Below, piece after piece: positions 46,830 to 55,745 of a stretch of 64,000 bases of DNA. The stretch's first letter is position 1. Every line of letters starts with the position of its first letter. The notes under the pieces are model-generated. The model saw only the letters and a program-made list of their open reading frames with translations, had not been told where the DNA came from and did not search any database. Made by a program: the position numbers and the translations under genes. This DNA is from Alcaligenes ammonioxydans (GTDB taxonomy: Bacteria; Pseudomonadota; Gammaproteobacteria; Burkholderiales; Burkholderiaceae_B), in the NCBI RefSeq assembly GCF_019343455.1, contig NZ_CP049362.1, forward strand, positions 3,100,001 to 3,164,000, read 5' to 3'.

Positions 46830-47393
46830 ATGTTCAGTGAAGTCGCCCTCTTCCTAATCCATATTGTTCTGTCACTGCTGGGCACGATTTTGCTACTGCG
46901 TGCCTGGGTTTATGCGCTCAGAATCCACCCCTTCAATCCCTATTCACAAGCCATGTTCAAAGTCACGGACTGGCTGATCATGCCTTTGCGACGGGTGATC
47001 AAAAGTGGCAATCATTGGGACTGGACCTCCCTGTTCGCCGCCTGGCTAAGTGCCTTGGTTTACCTTGTTCTTAGCGCCATGGTGCTGACCGGTTCGGTCT
47101 CCATGCTCTCCAACTTCCCCATGTTCTTGCTGGCCGCCGTCTTTACCGTGCTGCGCTGGACTTTGAGCCTGATTTTCTGGGTGGTGCTGCTGCAGGCCTT
47201 GCTGTCATGGATTCAGCCTCAGTCTCCCAGCATGCCTTTGCTGCGTTCCATTACGGCGCCCTTGCTGGACCCGATCCGCCGCGTCTTGCCCGATCTGGGT
47301 GGCCTGGATCTGTCGCCATTAGTGTTGCTGCTGTTGACACAGGTGCTCAATATGGTCATCACACGCACAGCTTTCAGCCTCGTACCTATCTAG
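46830..47393 (+). CDS. YggT family membrane protein
   Basis: A 187-residue inner-membrane protein with two YggT repeats. Each has membrane segments and a basic cytoplasmic motif: HPFNPYSQAMFKVTDWLIMP (about 34-53) and LRSITAPLLDPIRRVLPDLG (about 146-165). YggT proteins are linked to osmotic tolerance and to cell shape or division, but the mechanism is unclear. The start at 46830 (MFSEVALFL) is chosen since the earlier in-frame ATG (46776) lies close to the preceding terminator. Single gene with its own terminator. Confidence 0.93.
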   Translation: MFSEVALFLIHIVLSLLGTILLLRAWVYALRIHPFNPYSQAMFKVTDWLIMPLRRVIKSGNHWDWTSLFAAWLSALVYLVLSAMVLTGSVSMLSNFPMFLLAAVFTVLRWTLSLIFWVVLLQALLSWIQPQSPSMPLLRSITAPLLDPIRRVLPDLGGLDLSPLVLLLLTQVLNMVITRTAFSLVPI

Positions 47394-47419
47394 GCTGGCA
47401 CGCCATCTTGTCTGAAGAA

Positions 47420-47449
47420 GCCTGAACGTATGTTCAGGCCTTTTTTTTT
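47420..47449 (+). terminator. Rho-independent terminator of the yggT-type gene
   Basis: GCCTGAAC, loop GTAT, GTTCAGGC, then C and nine T. Confidence 0.95.
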
Positions 47450-47633
47450 GCTCCCCTGCACCTGGACATTCAACTGCAACCCCATCAACACTCCCCCTCC
47501 CGCCCCGTCAATGGAGCCCCCCGACACACAGTCCACCCAGTTTTCATGACATGAATTCAAGAGCAAGAATCAGGGTGCCTGCCCCCAAGGTGGACCTTAT
47601 ACTGGTCTTACCTTCAATCAGCCGAGCACTGGC

Positions 47634-48884
47634 ATGACTCGCCTTTTACCGAACCCGGACTTGGACGGCCGCTATCGCAAGGCCGAAAAATTTCTGGCCG
47701 CACTGGACCCTGACTGGCAGGCACTGATTGCCCATGTCGGCCCCTGTGTTCACCAGCCACGCCCAGAACGCGACCCTTACGAGGCACTTATCCGCTCTGT
47801 GGTCTATCAGCAGTTGCATACCCGTGCAGCTGAACGCATTTTGCAGCGTCTGCTTGATCTCTATCCCCACGGCCATTGCCCAGATCCAGAGGAAGTGCTG
47901 GCCACACCGTATGAGACGCTGCGGGCTTGCGGCTTGTCCGGCGCCAAGGCCACCAGCATCATGGGGCTGGCACAAGCGCGGTTGGATGGCCTCATTCCCG
48001 ATCAGGCACGTGCCGTGCAGATGTCCGAGAAAGAACTCATCGAACGGCTGACCACCTTGCGTGGCATCGGACGCTGGACGGTTGAAATGATGATGATGTA
48101 TACGCTGGAGCGTGAGGACATCCTGCCTGCAGATGACTTCGGAGTGCGTGAAGGCTACCGCAATCTGAAGCGTCTGGACAAAGCCCCCTCGCCCCGCGCT
48201 CTGCGTGAGATTGCCCAAGCCTGGGCCCCGTATCGAAGCGTGGCCTCCTGGTACTTGTGGCGCATGCCCAAGCGAGCAGCCGCTACTGCTTTTTCACAAA
48301 GCGACGAACACGTTTATATCCCGGCGGACAAGCCGGCCATTACACGGCGTCGCTCAGGCCCAAGCGGGCCGATTCATTTTGGCATCACCGCGTGCAGCCT
48401 GGGTATGTTGCTGGTCGCCAGGAGCGAACGCGGGATTTGCGCAATTTCTTTGGGTGATGACGCCGCAGTCATGCTCCAACAACTGCAGAATCAGTTCAAA
48501 GCAGCCACGCTGATTCAAGCAGAGGTGCAGCTCCAGCAAGAACTGGCCTACCTACAAACCTTGGTAGACGAGCCGGATCAGGAAATGAACCTGCCTCTGG
48601 ACATTCAAGGCACCGCTTTTCAACAACAAGTCTGGACATTGCTGCGCGAGATACCCCTGGGCCAGACCATGAGCTATACCGACATTGCCGTCCGGTTGGG
48701 CATGCCAAACGGAGCCCGGGCAGTCGCTCAAGCCTGTGCCAGCAACCTATTGGCCGTTGCCATTCCCTGCCATCGTGTTCTGCGACAAAGCGGGAGTCTG
48801 GCAGGATACCGCTGGGGCCTGGAGCGCAAGAAAATCCTGCTTGAGCGTGAGCGCCGCCAGGCCAGCCAGCACAGACAGGCATAA
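47634..48884 (+). CDS. Fusion of AlkA-type 3-methyladenine DNA glycosylase and Ada/Ogt-type methylguanine methyltransferase
   Basis: A 416-residue protein joining two alkylation-repair activities. Residues 1 to about 215 form a HhH-GPD glycosylase: DPYEALIRSVVYQQLHTRAA (about 47-66), helix-hairpin-helix LTTLRGIGRWTVEMMMMYTL (about 139-158) and the catalytic aspartate in ILPADDFGVREGY (about 163-175). It lacks the extra N-terminal domain of E. coli AlkA. Residues about 245-416 match the C-terminal half of Ada and Ogt: GMLLVARSERGICAISLGDD, GTAFQQQVWTLLREIPLGQT and the methyl acceptor C379 in AIPCHRVLRQSG. The first half would excise N3-alkyladenine, the second reverse O6-methylguanine. A linker of about 30 residues joins them without a frame break. 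No ada regulator domain is present. Confidence 0.88.
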   Translation: MTRLLPNPDLDGRYRKAEKFLAALDPDWQALIAHVGPCVHQPRPERDPYEALIRSVVYQQLHTRAAERILQRLLDLYPHGHCPDPEEVLATPYETLRACGLSGAKATSIMGLAQARLDGLIPDQARAVQMSEKELIERLTTLRGIGRWTVEMMMMYTLEREDILPADDFGVREGYRNLKRLDKAPSPRALREIAQAWAPYRSVASWYLWRMPKRAAATAFSQSDEHVYIPADKPAITRRRSGPSGPIHFGITACSLGMLLVARSERGICAISLGDDAAVMLQQLQNQFKAATLIQAEVQLQQELAYLQTLVDEPDQEMNLPLDIQGTAFQQQVWTLLREIPLGQTMSYTDIAVRLGMPNGARAVAQACASNLLAVAIPCHRVLRQSGSLAGYRWGLERKKILLERERRQASQHRQA

Positions 48885-48910
48885 AAAAACCCGGCCATGA
48901 ACCGGGTTCT
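48883..48910. terminator. Terminator between the repair fusion and the lipoprotein gene
   Basis: AACCCGG, loop of seven, CCGGGTT; leftward it is followed by seven T, so it mainly serves the leftward lipoprotein gene and may also stop the repair gene. Confidence 0.8.
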
Positions 48911-48937
48911 TTATCACGTGAAGCCACGGGGCACCAC

Positions 48938-49429
48938 TTACATGGGCACCACACGCGTAGGACCATTACCGCTGAGCATGCGTACACGCTGGCCGACGGA
49001 CAACGGTACATCGGCTTCCTGAGCCACGACACGAGTCTCACCGTTGTCCAGCTGCACCGTAATCTCCAAACCCTGGGTCTTCCCCATACGGTTCTCTACG
49101 GCATTACCAACCAGGCCACCCAAAATAGCGCCACCGATACTGGCCAGAATACTGCCGCGCCCGCCACCGATACTGCTGGCTGCCACGCCACCCAAGGCGG
49201 CTCCCCCAACCGTACCCACGCCCGAGTTCTGGTCTTCCTGAATGGTGACGGCTCGTACCGACACCACCGTACCTAAACGCACGATCTGTTCGCGCTGAGC
49301 CTGACCGTAGCTGTACACCGAGCTGGAAGCCGATTTATTGGCACAACCGGCCAGCAGGAACACGGGCGCCGCCAGGCTCGCCACTACCAGCAGACGTACT
49401 TTGGGTCGATCGAAAAAAGAAACGTACAT
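48938..49429 (-). CDS. Glycine-zipper outer-membrane lipoprotein (SlyB/Pcp-like)
   Basis: A 163-residue lipoprotein. The signal ends in lipobox LAGC (about residues 26-29). The middle (about 71-113) is a glycine-zipper 2TM region, VGTVGGAALGGVAASSIGGG and GGAILGGLVGNAVE, that can insert into a membrane. The C-terminal part (ITVQLDNGETRVVAQEADVP, then GQRVRMLSGNGPTRVVPM) is the small beta domain usual for the SlyB/Pcp family. These proteins stabilise the outer membrane under stress. ATG 49429 is preferred over the in-frame opening at 49465. Own terminator. Confidence 0.92.
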   Translation of the reverse strand: MYVSFFDRPKVRLLVVASLAAPVFLLAGCANKSASSSVYSYGQAQREQIVRLGTVVSVRAVTIQEDQNSGVGTVGGAALGGVAASSIGGGRGSILASIGGAILGGLVGNAVENRMGKTQGLEITVQLDNGETRVVAQEADVPLSVGQRVRMLSGNGPTRVVPM

Positions 49430-49486
49430 ACGGTTTACTCCAAAAAACGTGGCTGGCCGAATCATAGAAAACGGCTGAGTGCTCTC

Positions 49487-50428
49487 TTACAGACTACGTT
49501 CGATACCATAGTGCTGTTTTAGCATGGCCGAGATATCAGATCGTTTAAATTCATGATTTTGCGGACCATCAGCTTGAATTTTAATACTGCCCATCAAGTT
49601 GCCCAAGCTGCAGGCCTCTTGCCAGCTCCACCCTTTTGTAAGTCCATATAACAGGCCGGCGCGATGCGCGTCGCCGCAACCGGTGGGATCAACCAGATTT
49701 TCCACGGGGACTGGAGCAATGTGATAAGTCTGGCCTTGATGATAAAGCGTGCTGCCATGCTCGCCACACGTCACCACGGCCGCTTGCAAGCCTTGTGCGA
49801 TCTCGGCCATGCTCTTGGAGGTGCGCTGCTCAATCACTTCGGCCTCATACTCGTTAGCCGTAAGAACTTGACACAGTTCAAGCATTTCATGCAGGTCTTC
49901 ACCCGCAAACAAGGGCATGGCCTGACCCAGGTCGAAGATAAAGGGGGTGCCCTGCGCATGCAAACGGCGCGCATGGGCGAACATGCCATCTTTGGAATCT
50001 GGCGCCACAATACCCCAGGCCGCTTCCTGGCCCGACAGGTCAATCTGGGCCGAGCTCACCATCGCGCCGGGATGAAAAGAAGTAATCTGGCTGGCGGCCA
50101 GGTCGGTGGTGATGAAGCACTGAGGGGTGAACATGTCTGGCATCACCCGGACCATGCTGGTGTCAATCCCCAGATCCTGGAGACGCTGTACGTAGTCCAC
50201 GCCATCACTACCGACTGCCCCTACCGGCACAGGCTGGCCACCCAGCATATTCAAGGTGTAGGAAATATTACCTGCGCAGCCGCCCCACTCTTTACGCAGG
50301 CTGGGCACAAAAAAAGACACGCTCAGGGTCTTGATGCTGTCGGGCAAGATGTGATCTTTGAAGTACCCCTCGAAAACCGCGATCGTATCGAACGCGATCG
50401 AACCACATACCAGCACTCGCTCGGTCAT
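49487..50428 (-). CDS. PfkB-family carbohydrate kinase (adenosine kinase-like)
   Basis: A 313-residue ribokinase-fold kinase. VLVCGSIAFDTIAVFEGYF opens the N-terminal strand, KEWGGCAGNISYTLNMLGG (about 46-64) is the PfkB signature 1 region, and VDPTGCGDAHRAGLLYGLTK (about 254-273) is signature 2 with the catalytic aspartate and anion hole. Betaproteobacterial members in this place are often annotated as adenosine kinase; substrate is not certain. It lies eight bases after the DUF3426 gene, in the unit prmA-DUF3426-kinase. Confidence 0.9.
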   Translation of the reverse strand: MTERVLVCGSIAFDTIAVFEGYFKDHILPDSIKTLSVSFFVPSLRKEWGGCAGNISYTLNMLGGQPVPVGAVGSDGVDYVQRLQDLGIDTSMVRVMPDMFTPQCFITTDLAASQITSFHPGAMVSSAQIDLSGQEAAWGIVAPDSKDGMFAHARRLHAQGTPFIFDLGQAMPLFAGEDLHEMLELCQVLTANEYEAEVIEQRTSKSMAEIAQGLQAAVVTCGEHGSTLYHQGQTYHIAPVPVENLVDPTGCGDAHRAGLLYGLTKGWSWQEACSLGNLMGSIKIQADGPQNHEFKRSDISAMLKQHYGIERSL

Positions 50429-50436
50429 AAATTACC

Positions 50437-51615
50437 TTATGGAAAAAAAGGGCTAATCTGGTAGCCATTAACTTGTAGCTGCCCGGTGTTCAAAGGCAGG
50501 CGCACCATGAGCTCACTGCGCGCTGCAAAAGCAGGCTCACGTCGCTCGGGAGCCAGATACTGGTCGGGCGTGATATTGCGCCGTGCGATCAGAGCTCCGG
50601 AAAAATCTTTCAAATCAAGAACCAGCGTGGGCCACTCCTGGGGACGCTCAAAGTCGTTACGCAGCGTAAAGCCCAAGGTGGAGTGACCTGGCTGGCTGGG
50701 CGCCTTATGCAAAGCCGAAGCCTGCACCCGGATCTGATCCAGGCGGCGCTCATAGGGAATCTGGCAAGACAACGTCTCACAGGCACGCTCGAACACGGGA
50801 CGCAACAGGGGCACCTGGCTCACAATCTGCACACGGTAGACATACATCAACTGCGCGACAAACAGCAGCGCACCCAATACGCACAAACTGGTCCAGAACA
50901 GAGCGCTCACACGCTGACCCAGGCTGGTCTCACCTTCATAGCGCGTCTCACGCTGCAAGGCAGGGTTAGGCTCAATAAGCCAGTCCTGCTGCACATGGTC
51001 GCTATCATGCGTGCCATCAGCCTGGCGGGAGGGAAATGAAGCTCGCAACGTGCTGGCGCGATCACCAACACTGAATTGGGGTTCTGCACCTGTCCAGGAA
51101 GCCTGACCGATATGATGCCCACGCTCTTGCTCAGGGGTCAGATCAGCAGACACAAAAAATGCTGCTTCCCCGTCATCGCGCGGCGTACGCCCTGCTCTGG
51201 CACGAGCACGAATCACGGCAGGGTCAGCCGGTGTAACGGGCGCCTGCGCGAGAATGGAGTCCGGAAATTTACGGACCTGCAAAGACTCATGGGCACTGCC
51301 TTCATCGCGGGGTGGGGCGTGACGGGAGTGCTCAACAAAGCGCGGTCCCGGGATGGGAGCCTGCAAATCGACCGCCTGCACCTGTTCGCGCCGGGCAGAC
51401 ACCGTCGGCTCAGGCGCCAGACGCGGCTCGATCGGTTCCATCACAGGGGGAGAAACATAGGTAGGCTCAGGGGCTTGCTCATCAATGACTTCTTCAAAGC
51501 CATCGAAGATATGCGCACATTGAATACAGCGTATATAGCCCCGGCGGCGCTGCAGCACTTCCACACTAGCTGCAAATGAGGTCCCGCAACGGGGGCAGCG
51601 AGTCTTTAGCTCCAT
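50437..51615 (-). CDS. Zinc-ribbon, DUF3426 domain membrane protein
   Basis: A 392-residue protein. An N-terminal zinc ribbon, TRCPRCGTSFAASVEVLQRR then RCIQCAHIFDGFEE, uses four cysteines (8, 11, 33, 36) in the MJ0042 style. A long low-complexity acidic/proline region (about 45-225) follows, then one membrane segment (about 237-258, ALFWTSLCVLGALLFVAQLM) and a DUF3426 domain (about 270-392). The function is unknown; the zinc ribbon would be cytoplasmic and DUF3426 periplasmic. It is 24 bases after prmA, its usual neighbour in betaproteobacteria. Confidence 0.9.
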   Translation of the reverse strand: MELKTRCPRCGTSFAASVEVLQRRRGYIRCIQCAHIFDGFEEVIDEQAPEPTYVSPPVMEPIEPRLAPEPTVSARREQVQAVDLQAPIPGPRFVEHSRHAPPRDEGSAHESLQVRKFPDSILAQAPVTPADPAVIRARARAGRTPRDDGEAAFFVSADLTPEQERGHHIGQASWTGAEPQFSVGDRASTLRASFPSRQADGTHDSDHVQQDWLIEPNPALQRETRYEGETSLGQRVSALFWTSLCVLGALLFVAQLMYVYRVQIVSQVPLLRPVFERACETLSCQIPYERRLDQIRVQASALHKAPSQPGHSTLGFTLRNDFERPQEWPTLVLDLKDFSGALIARRNITPDQYLAPERREPAFAARSELMVRLPLNTGQLQVNGYQISPFFP

Positions 51616-51639
51616 AAACTCACCTTAAGTTCTGCCGTC

Positions 51640-52560
51640 TTACAACGGGCGTTGACCAGCCAAACACACCCAGCCATCCCGTTCCTGCCAGACCGACAAG
51701 GGCAGATAGGAGGAGTAGACATCGATCATTTCCTCAGCCTGCCAATTGTAAATACCGGACAAAATCAGATGCCCGCCCGGTTTGACGCGGTTGGCCAGCA
51801 TAGGTGCCAGCATACGCAGGGGATTGGCCAAAATATTGGCTACAACCAGATCCGTTTGCCCGGCGGGCATCGCGTCGGGCAGCAAGCCCTCCACCTCGAC
51901 CTGATTGACTTGCGCATTGTAGCGCGTGGCAATCACGGCCTGCTCGTCAATATCCACACCAATCGTATGACCAGCACCCAGCTTGCGGGCGGCAATGGCC
52001 AAAATGCCGGAGCCACAACCATAATCCAACACGGTCTGACCTGCCTGCACATGGTGGGCCAGCCAATCCAGACACAAATGTGTGGTTGGATGACTGCCGG
52101 TGCCAAAGGCCAGACCGGGGTCCAGTTCAATCCGCACCAGTCCGTCATCACCTTCCTGAGCAGGAGGCAGATCCTCATCATCCTTGTGCCAGCTAGGCAC
52201 AATCAGGATACGCTCGCCCACGGGAATGGGACCGAACTGGGACTGGGTCAAACGCACCCAATCCTCGTCAGGCACTTCGCGCAGGCTCCACTGGGCCTTG
52301 TCACGATCAAGCACACCCGCCTCAAACAGCGGTTGCAGCAACTCTTCCGGCTCAAGCTCCTCGGGCAGCAACGCCACCACCCAATTGCGATCCCAGGCCA
52401 ACACATCCGGCTCAATACCCGGCTCACCAAACAAGGGCTTTTCCTGATCGGTATCACCGTCAGCATCTTCCACCGACACCGACAAGGCGCCCGCTTCCAG
52501 CAGGGCATCGGACAAACGTTCAGCTTCGTGTTCCTGGCAGCTCAGTAAGAGTTCACGCAT
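51640..52560 (-). CDS. prmA: Ribosomal protein L11 methyltransferase
   Basis: A 306-residue SAM-dependent enzyme that trimethylates ribosomal protein L11. The SAM site is TVLDYGCGSGILAIAARKLG (about 173-192) with GVDIDEQAVIATRYNAQVN following; DPGLAFGTGSHPTTHLCLDW (about 148) and VVANILANPLRMLAP complete the family pattern. A terminator-like hairpin separates it from accC. First gene of prmA-DUF3426-kinase. Confidence 0.96.
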   Translation of the reverse strand: MRELLLSCQEHEAERLSDALLEAGALSVSVEDADGDTDQEKPLFGEPGIEPDVLAWDRNWVVALLPEELEPEELLQPLFEAGVLDRDKAQWSLREVPDEDWVRLTQSQFGPIPVGERILIVPSWHKDDEDLPPAQEGDDGLVRIELDPGLAFGTGSHPTTHLCLDWLAHHVQAGQTVLDYGCGSGILAIAARKLGAGHTIGVDIDEQAVIATRYNAQVNQVEVEGLLPDAMPAGQTDLVVANILANPLRMLAPMLANRVKPGGHLILSGIYNWQAEEMIDVYSSYLPLSVWQERDGWVCLAGQRPL

Positions 52561-52578
52561 ACATAGTTTCCATAAAGC

Positions 52579-52603
52579 AAAACAGGGGGCTTGCCCCTGT
52601 TTT
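52579..52603 (-). terminator. Terminator between accC and prmA
   Basis: AAAACAGGGG, loop GCTTG, CCCCTGTTTT: a perfect 10-bp stem ending in T4 leftward. It closes the aroQ-accB-accC group or attenuates readthrough into prmA. Confidence 0.8.
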
Positions 52604-52656
52604 ACACAATCATCATTCTTGTCAGGTCAGGCCATCGGCCCGACCCGTTGCTGCCC

Positions 52657-54006
52657 TTATTTGCTACGTTGGGACAGCTTTTGTTCCAGATAATGAATAC
52701 TGGTGCCACCTGCCTTGAAGTTGGCGTCCTGCATCAATTCCCGGTGCAGTTCCACGTTCGTCTTGATCCCTTCCACCACCATTTCGGACAAGGCAATGTC
52801 CATACGGGCGATGGCCTGCTCACGTGTCTTGCCATAGGTAATCAGCTTGGCAATCATGGAGTCGTAATAGGGAGGCACGGTGTAACCGGTAAAGACGTGC
52901 GAGTCGATACGCACGCCAGGGCCACCGGGCGTGTGCCACTTGGTAATCAAACCAGGGCTTGGGACGAAATTGAACGGGTCTTCTGCATTGATACGGCACT
53001 CGATCGAGTGACCCACGAATTCGATGTCACGCTGGCGCAATACAAATTTCTCGCCTGCAGCCACCTTGATCTGCTCTTGCACCAGATCAATACCGGTAAT
53101 CATTTCCGTGATGGTGTGCTCGACCTGAATCCGGGTGTTCATCTCGATAAAGAAGAACTCACCGTTTTCATACAGGAATTCAAACGTGCCCGCGCCACGA
53201 TAACGCATACGGCGACAAGCGTCGGCACAGCGCTCACCGATACGTTCGATCAGACGACGCGGAATGCCCGGTGCGGGCGCCTCTTCAATCACTTTCTGGT
53301 GACGGCGCTGCATGGAGCAATCGCGCTCACCCAGCCAGATGGCGTTGCGGTCGCCATCGGCCAACACCTGAATTTCGATGTGGCGTGGATTCTCGAGGTA
53401 CTTTTCCATGTAGACCTCGGGATTGTTGAACGCCGCCGCTGCTTCAGTTTTCGTCGTAGCAACAGCTGTCAACAGGGCCGCTTCGGTGTAGACCACGCGC
53501 ATGCCGCGACCACCACCACCGCCCGAGGCCTTGATGATGACGGGATAACCCACTTCGCGAGCAATACGCACGATTTCTGCCGGATCGTCAGGCAAGGCAC
53601 CGTCCGAGCCGGGAACCACGGGCACACCGGCCTCGATCATGGCTTTCTTGGCCATGACCTTATCGCCCATTGTGCGAATGTTCTCGGGACGAGGGCCGAT
53701 AAAGACAAAACCGCTCTTTTCGACACGATCAGCGAAGTCCGCATTCTCAGCCATAAAGCCGTAGCCAGGGTGAATGGCTTCCGCATCGGTGACTTCCGCC
53801 GCCGAGATGATGGCAGGCATGCTCAGGTAGCTGTCACGGGCCTGGGCTGGGCCAATGCATACGGCCTCGTCAGCCAGACGCACGTATTTGGCACCACGAT
53901 CTGCTTCAGAATAAACGACGACTGTCTTGATACCCATCTCGCGGCAGGCGCGCTGGATACGCAAGGCAATTTCGCCCCGATTGGCGATTAGGATTTTTTC
54001 AAACAT
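52657..54006 (-). CDS. accC: Biotin carboxylase subunit of acetyl-CoA carboxylase
   Basis: A 449-residue ATP-grasp enzyme that carboxylates biotin on AccB, the first step of fatty-acid synthesis. [20 protein letters not shown] starts the N-terminal domain. The ATP-binding glycine loop is [20 protein letters not shown] (about 159-178) and the active site includes [20 protein letters not shown] (about 288-307). ATG 54006 is used; a longer in-frame opening to 54063 would run into accB. It begins four bases after the accB stop. Confidence 0.98.
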   Translation of the reverse strand: MFEKILIANRGEIALRIQRACREMGIKTVVVYSEADRGAKYVRLADEAVCIGPAQARDSYLSMPAIISAAEVTDAEAIHPGYGFMAENADFADRVEKSGFVFIGPRPENIRTMGDKVMAKKAMIEAGVPVVPGSDGALPDDPAEIVRIAREVGYPVIIKASGGGGGRGMRVVYTEAALLTAVATTKTEAAAAFNNPEVYMEKYLENPRHIEIQVLADGDRNAIWLGERDCSMQRRHQKVIEEAPAPGIPRRLIERIGERCADACRRMRYRGAGTFEFLYENGEFFFIEMNTRIQVEHTITEMITGIDLVQEQIKVAAGEKFVLRQRDIEFVGHSIECRINAEDPFNFVPSPGLITKWHTPGGPGVRIDSHVFTGYTVPPYYDSMIAKLITYGKTREQAIARMDIALSEMVVEGIKTNVELHRELMQDANFKAGGTSIHYLEQKLSQRSK

Positions 54007-54010
54007 ATCA

Positions 54011-54457
54011 TCAACCGATGATGAACAAGGTCTGACCGTATTCCACCGGCCCGCCGTTTTCAACCAGGATTTCCTTGATCACGCCGGACTTGTCGGCTTC
54101 GATCTCGTTGAGCAGCTTCATGGCCTCGATAATGCACAGGGGCTCGCCTTCCTTGACGGTCTGGCCCACTTCCACAAACGGAGCGGCGCCCGGGCTGGGG
54201 GCACGATAGAAGGTACCGACCATCGGAGCCTTGACGGCGTGGCCTTCGGGAGCTGCGGGAGCAGCCGGGGCGGCAGGAGCACCGGCGGGCGCCACCACCT
54301 GGGCTACAGGAGCCTCAGGGGCGTACACCACGGGAGCGGCCGAGCTTTGCGAAAATTTAACAATGCGAACCTTGTCATCACCTTCGGTGATTTCCAGCTC
54401 AGCAATGCCAGACTCGGCGACCAGATCGATCAGGGTTTTGAGTTTTCTAAGATCCAT
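54011..54457 (-). CDS. accB: Biotin carboxyl carrier protein of acetyl-CoA carboxylase
   Basis: A 148-residue carrier. The N-terminal dimer region is [20 protein letters not shown]. An Ala/Pro-rich linker (about 45-72) follows. The biotinyl domain has [20 protein letters not shown] and the biotinylated lysine K114 in [15 protein letters not shown]. Start ATG 54457 agrees with the family; a longer opening does not. It is followed directly by accC. Confidence 0.98.
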   Translation of the reverse strand: MDLRKLKTLIDLVAESGIAELEITEGDDKVRIVKFSQSSAAPVVYAPEAPVAQVVAPAGAPAAPAAPAAPEGHAVKAPMVGTFYRAPSPGAAPFVEVGQTVKEGEPLCIIEAMKLLNEIEADKSGVIKEILVENGGPVEYGQTLFIIG

Positions 54458-54543
54458 GCGTACTTCCCGCAACGCCGCACTAGCCACTGACTGGGACAGG
54501 ACGGCATTAAAAAAATATTGGTCAAAAAAACGAAACGAACCGC

Positions 54544-54978
54544 CTAACTATTCAAAGCGAACCGCAAAGCGGCCTCATAGCCGTACGCCCCTAAACCCAC
54601 AATGACACCGCAAGCGGTGTCAGAAAGATAGGAGTGGTGGCGGAACGGCTCACGACGGTGAACATTGGACAGATGAACTTCAATAAACGGAATACCGACA
54701 CCGGCTAGCGCATCCCGTATCGCCACGCTGGTATGGGTATAGGCCCCAGCATTGATCAGGATGAAATCGACACCCTGGTCACGAGCTTGATGAATTCGAT
54801 CAACGAGCCCGCCTTCGTGGTTACTTTGAAAAAAATGACACTGCGCGCCATGCTGATCGGCCAGCACCCGTAAACCACTGTTGATATCTTCGAGAGTCTG
54901 GTGTCCGTAGACATCGGGTTCTCGTGTTCCCAGCAGGTTGAGGTTGGGCCCGTTAAGGACCAGGACATGTTTCGCCAT
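54544..54978 (-). CDS. aroQ: 3-dehydroquinate dehydratase, type II
   Basis: A 144-residue enzyme of the shikimate pathway that dehydrates 3-dehydroquinate. Markers are [20 protein letters not shown] (about 5-24), with the catalytic tyrosine, [20 protein letters not shown] (about 76-95), and [20 protein letters not shown] (about 101-120). It precedes accB by 86 bases on the same strand, the standard aroQ-accB-accC order. Confidence 0.97.
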   Translation of the reverse strand: MAKHVLVLNGPNLNLLGTREPDVYGHQTLEDINSGLRVLADQHGAQCHFFQSNHEGGLVDRIHQARDQGVDFILINAGAYTHTSVAIRDALAGVGIPFIEVHLSNVHRREPFRHHSYLSDTACGVIVGLGAYGYEAALRFALNS

Positions 54979-55139
54979 AGCGGATTTTTCGTCAAGACAG
55001 ACCGCCTTTTTACGCTAAATAACGTCATTTGTCCATAAACCTGCTTGGCTTACAAACAGTTAGGATTGGTTCCATCCCGTTTGGGGCAGGCTGCCCACAG
55101 AGCGGAAATTTAACGAAATTAAGCGAAAAAGTCGGCCAG

Positions 55140-55637
55140 TTAGCGTTGAGCCTTAATAACTTCGTCCAACTTTTCGGGATCTATCTGACCCAAAATCCGT
55201 TCGCTGATCCGACCATTGCTGCCAAACACGACCGTAAAGGGCAGGCCGCCCTTTTTATTGCCCACGCTGCGCATCTGTTTCAGACCCGCCGAACCCGCCA
55301 GCAAAATATCGTAGCTGACCGGAACGCGTTCCAGAAACTCCGTGACGTTATCGAGCGAGTCCACCGCGATGCCGACAAAGTGCACGTCGGGATAGCGTTC
55401 GTGCAGGGCTTGCAGGTCAGGCATTTCCTTGACGCAGGGCGCGCACCAGGTTGCCCAGAAATTCACGACCAGCGGCTTGCCGCTGTAGGCGGACAGCGCA
55501 CGATCCTCGCCCTGAAGATCTTTGAAGCTTTGCGCCAGAAACGGGTCGGAAGGCAGCAAACTGGCCCATGGGGCAGGATGCAGGGCCAAAAGGCTTGCAC
55601 ACACCAGCGACTGCCGCAGAAAAAGACGCCTACGCAT
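55140..55637 (-). CDS. TlpA-like thiol:disulfide oxidoreductase
   Basis: A 165-residue thioredoxin-fold protein with a signal or anchor (MRRRLFLRQSLVCASLLAL), so the domain faces the periplasm. The redox pair is C65/C68 in VNFWATWCAPCVKEMPDLQA, and the cis-proline is in GGLPFTVVFGSNG (about 129-141). Family members reduce disulfides, for example in cytochrome c maturation. The three arginines at the start are Tat-like, but the RRxFLK core is incomplete. Single gene; it diverges from mpl. Confidence 0.9.
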   Translation of the reverse strand: MRRRLFLRQSLVCASLLALHPAPWASLLPSDPFLAQSFKDLQGEDRALSAYSGKPLVVNFWATWCAPCVKEMPDLQALHERYPDVHFVGIAVDSLDNVTEFLERVPVSYDILLAGSAGLKQMRSVGNKKGGLPFTVVFGSNGRISERILGQIDPEKLDEVIKAQR

Positions 55638-55745
55638 ACCGGCTTACACCTGAAAAAATATCATTCAGGGATGATAGCACCGGCCCTCACCAAAGCTCAC
55701 GCATCAGATCAAACAGTCGTCTAGAATACAGGCCGGAGGATTGTC

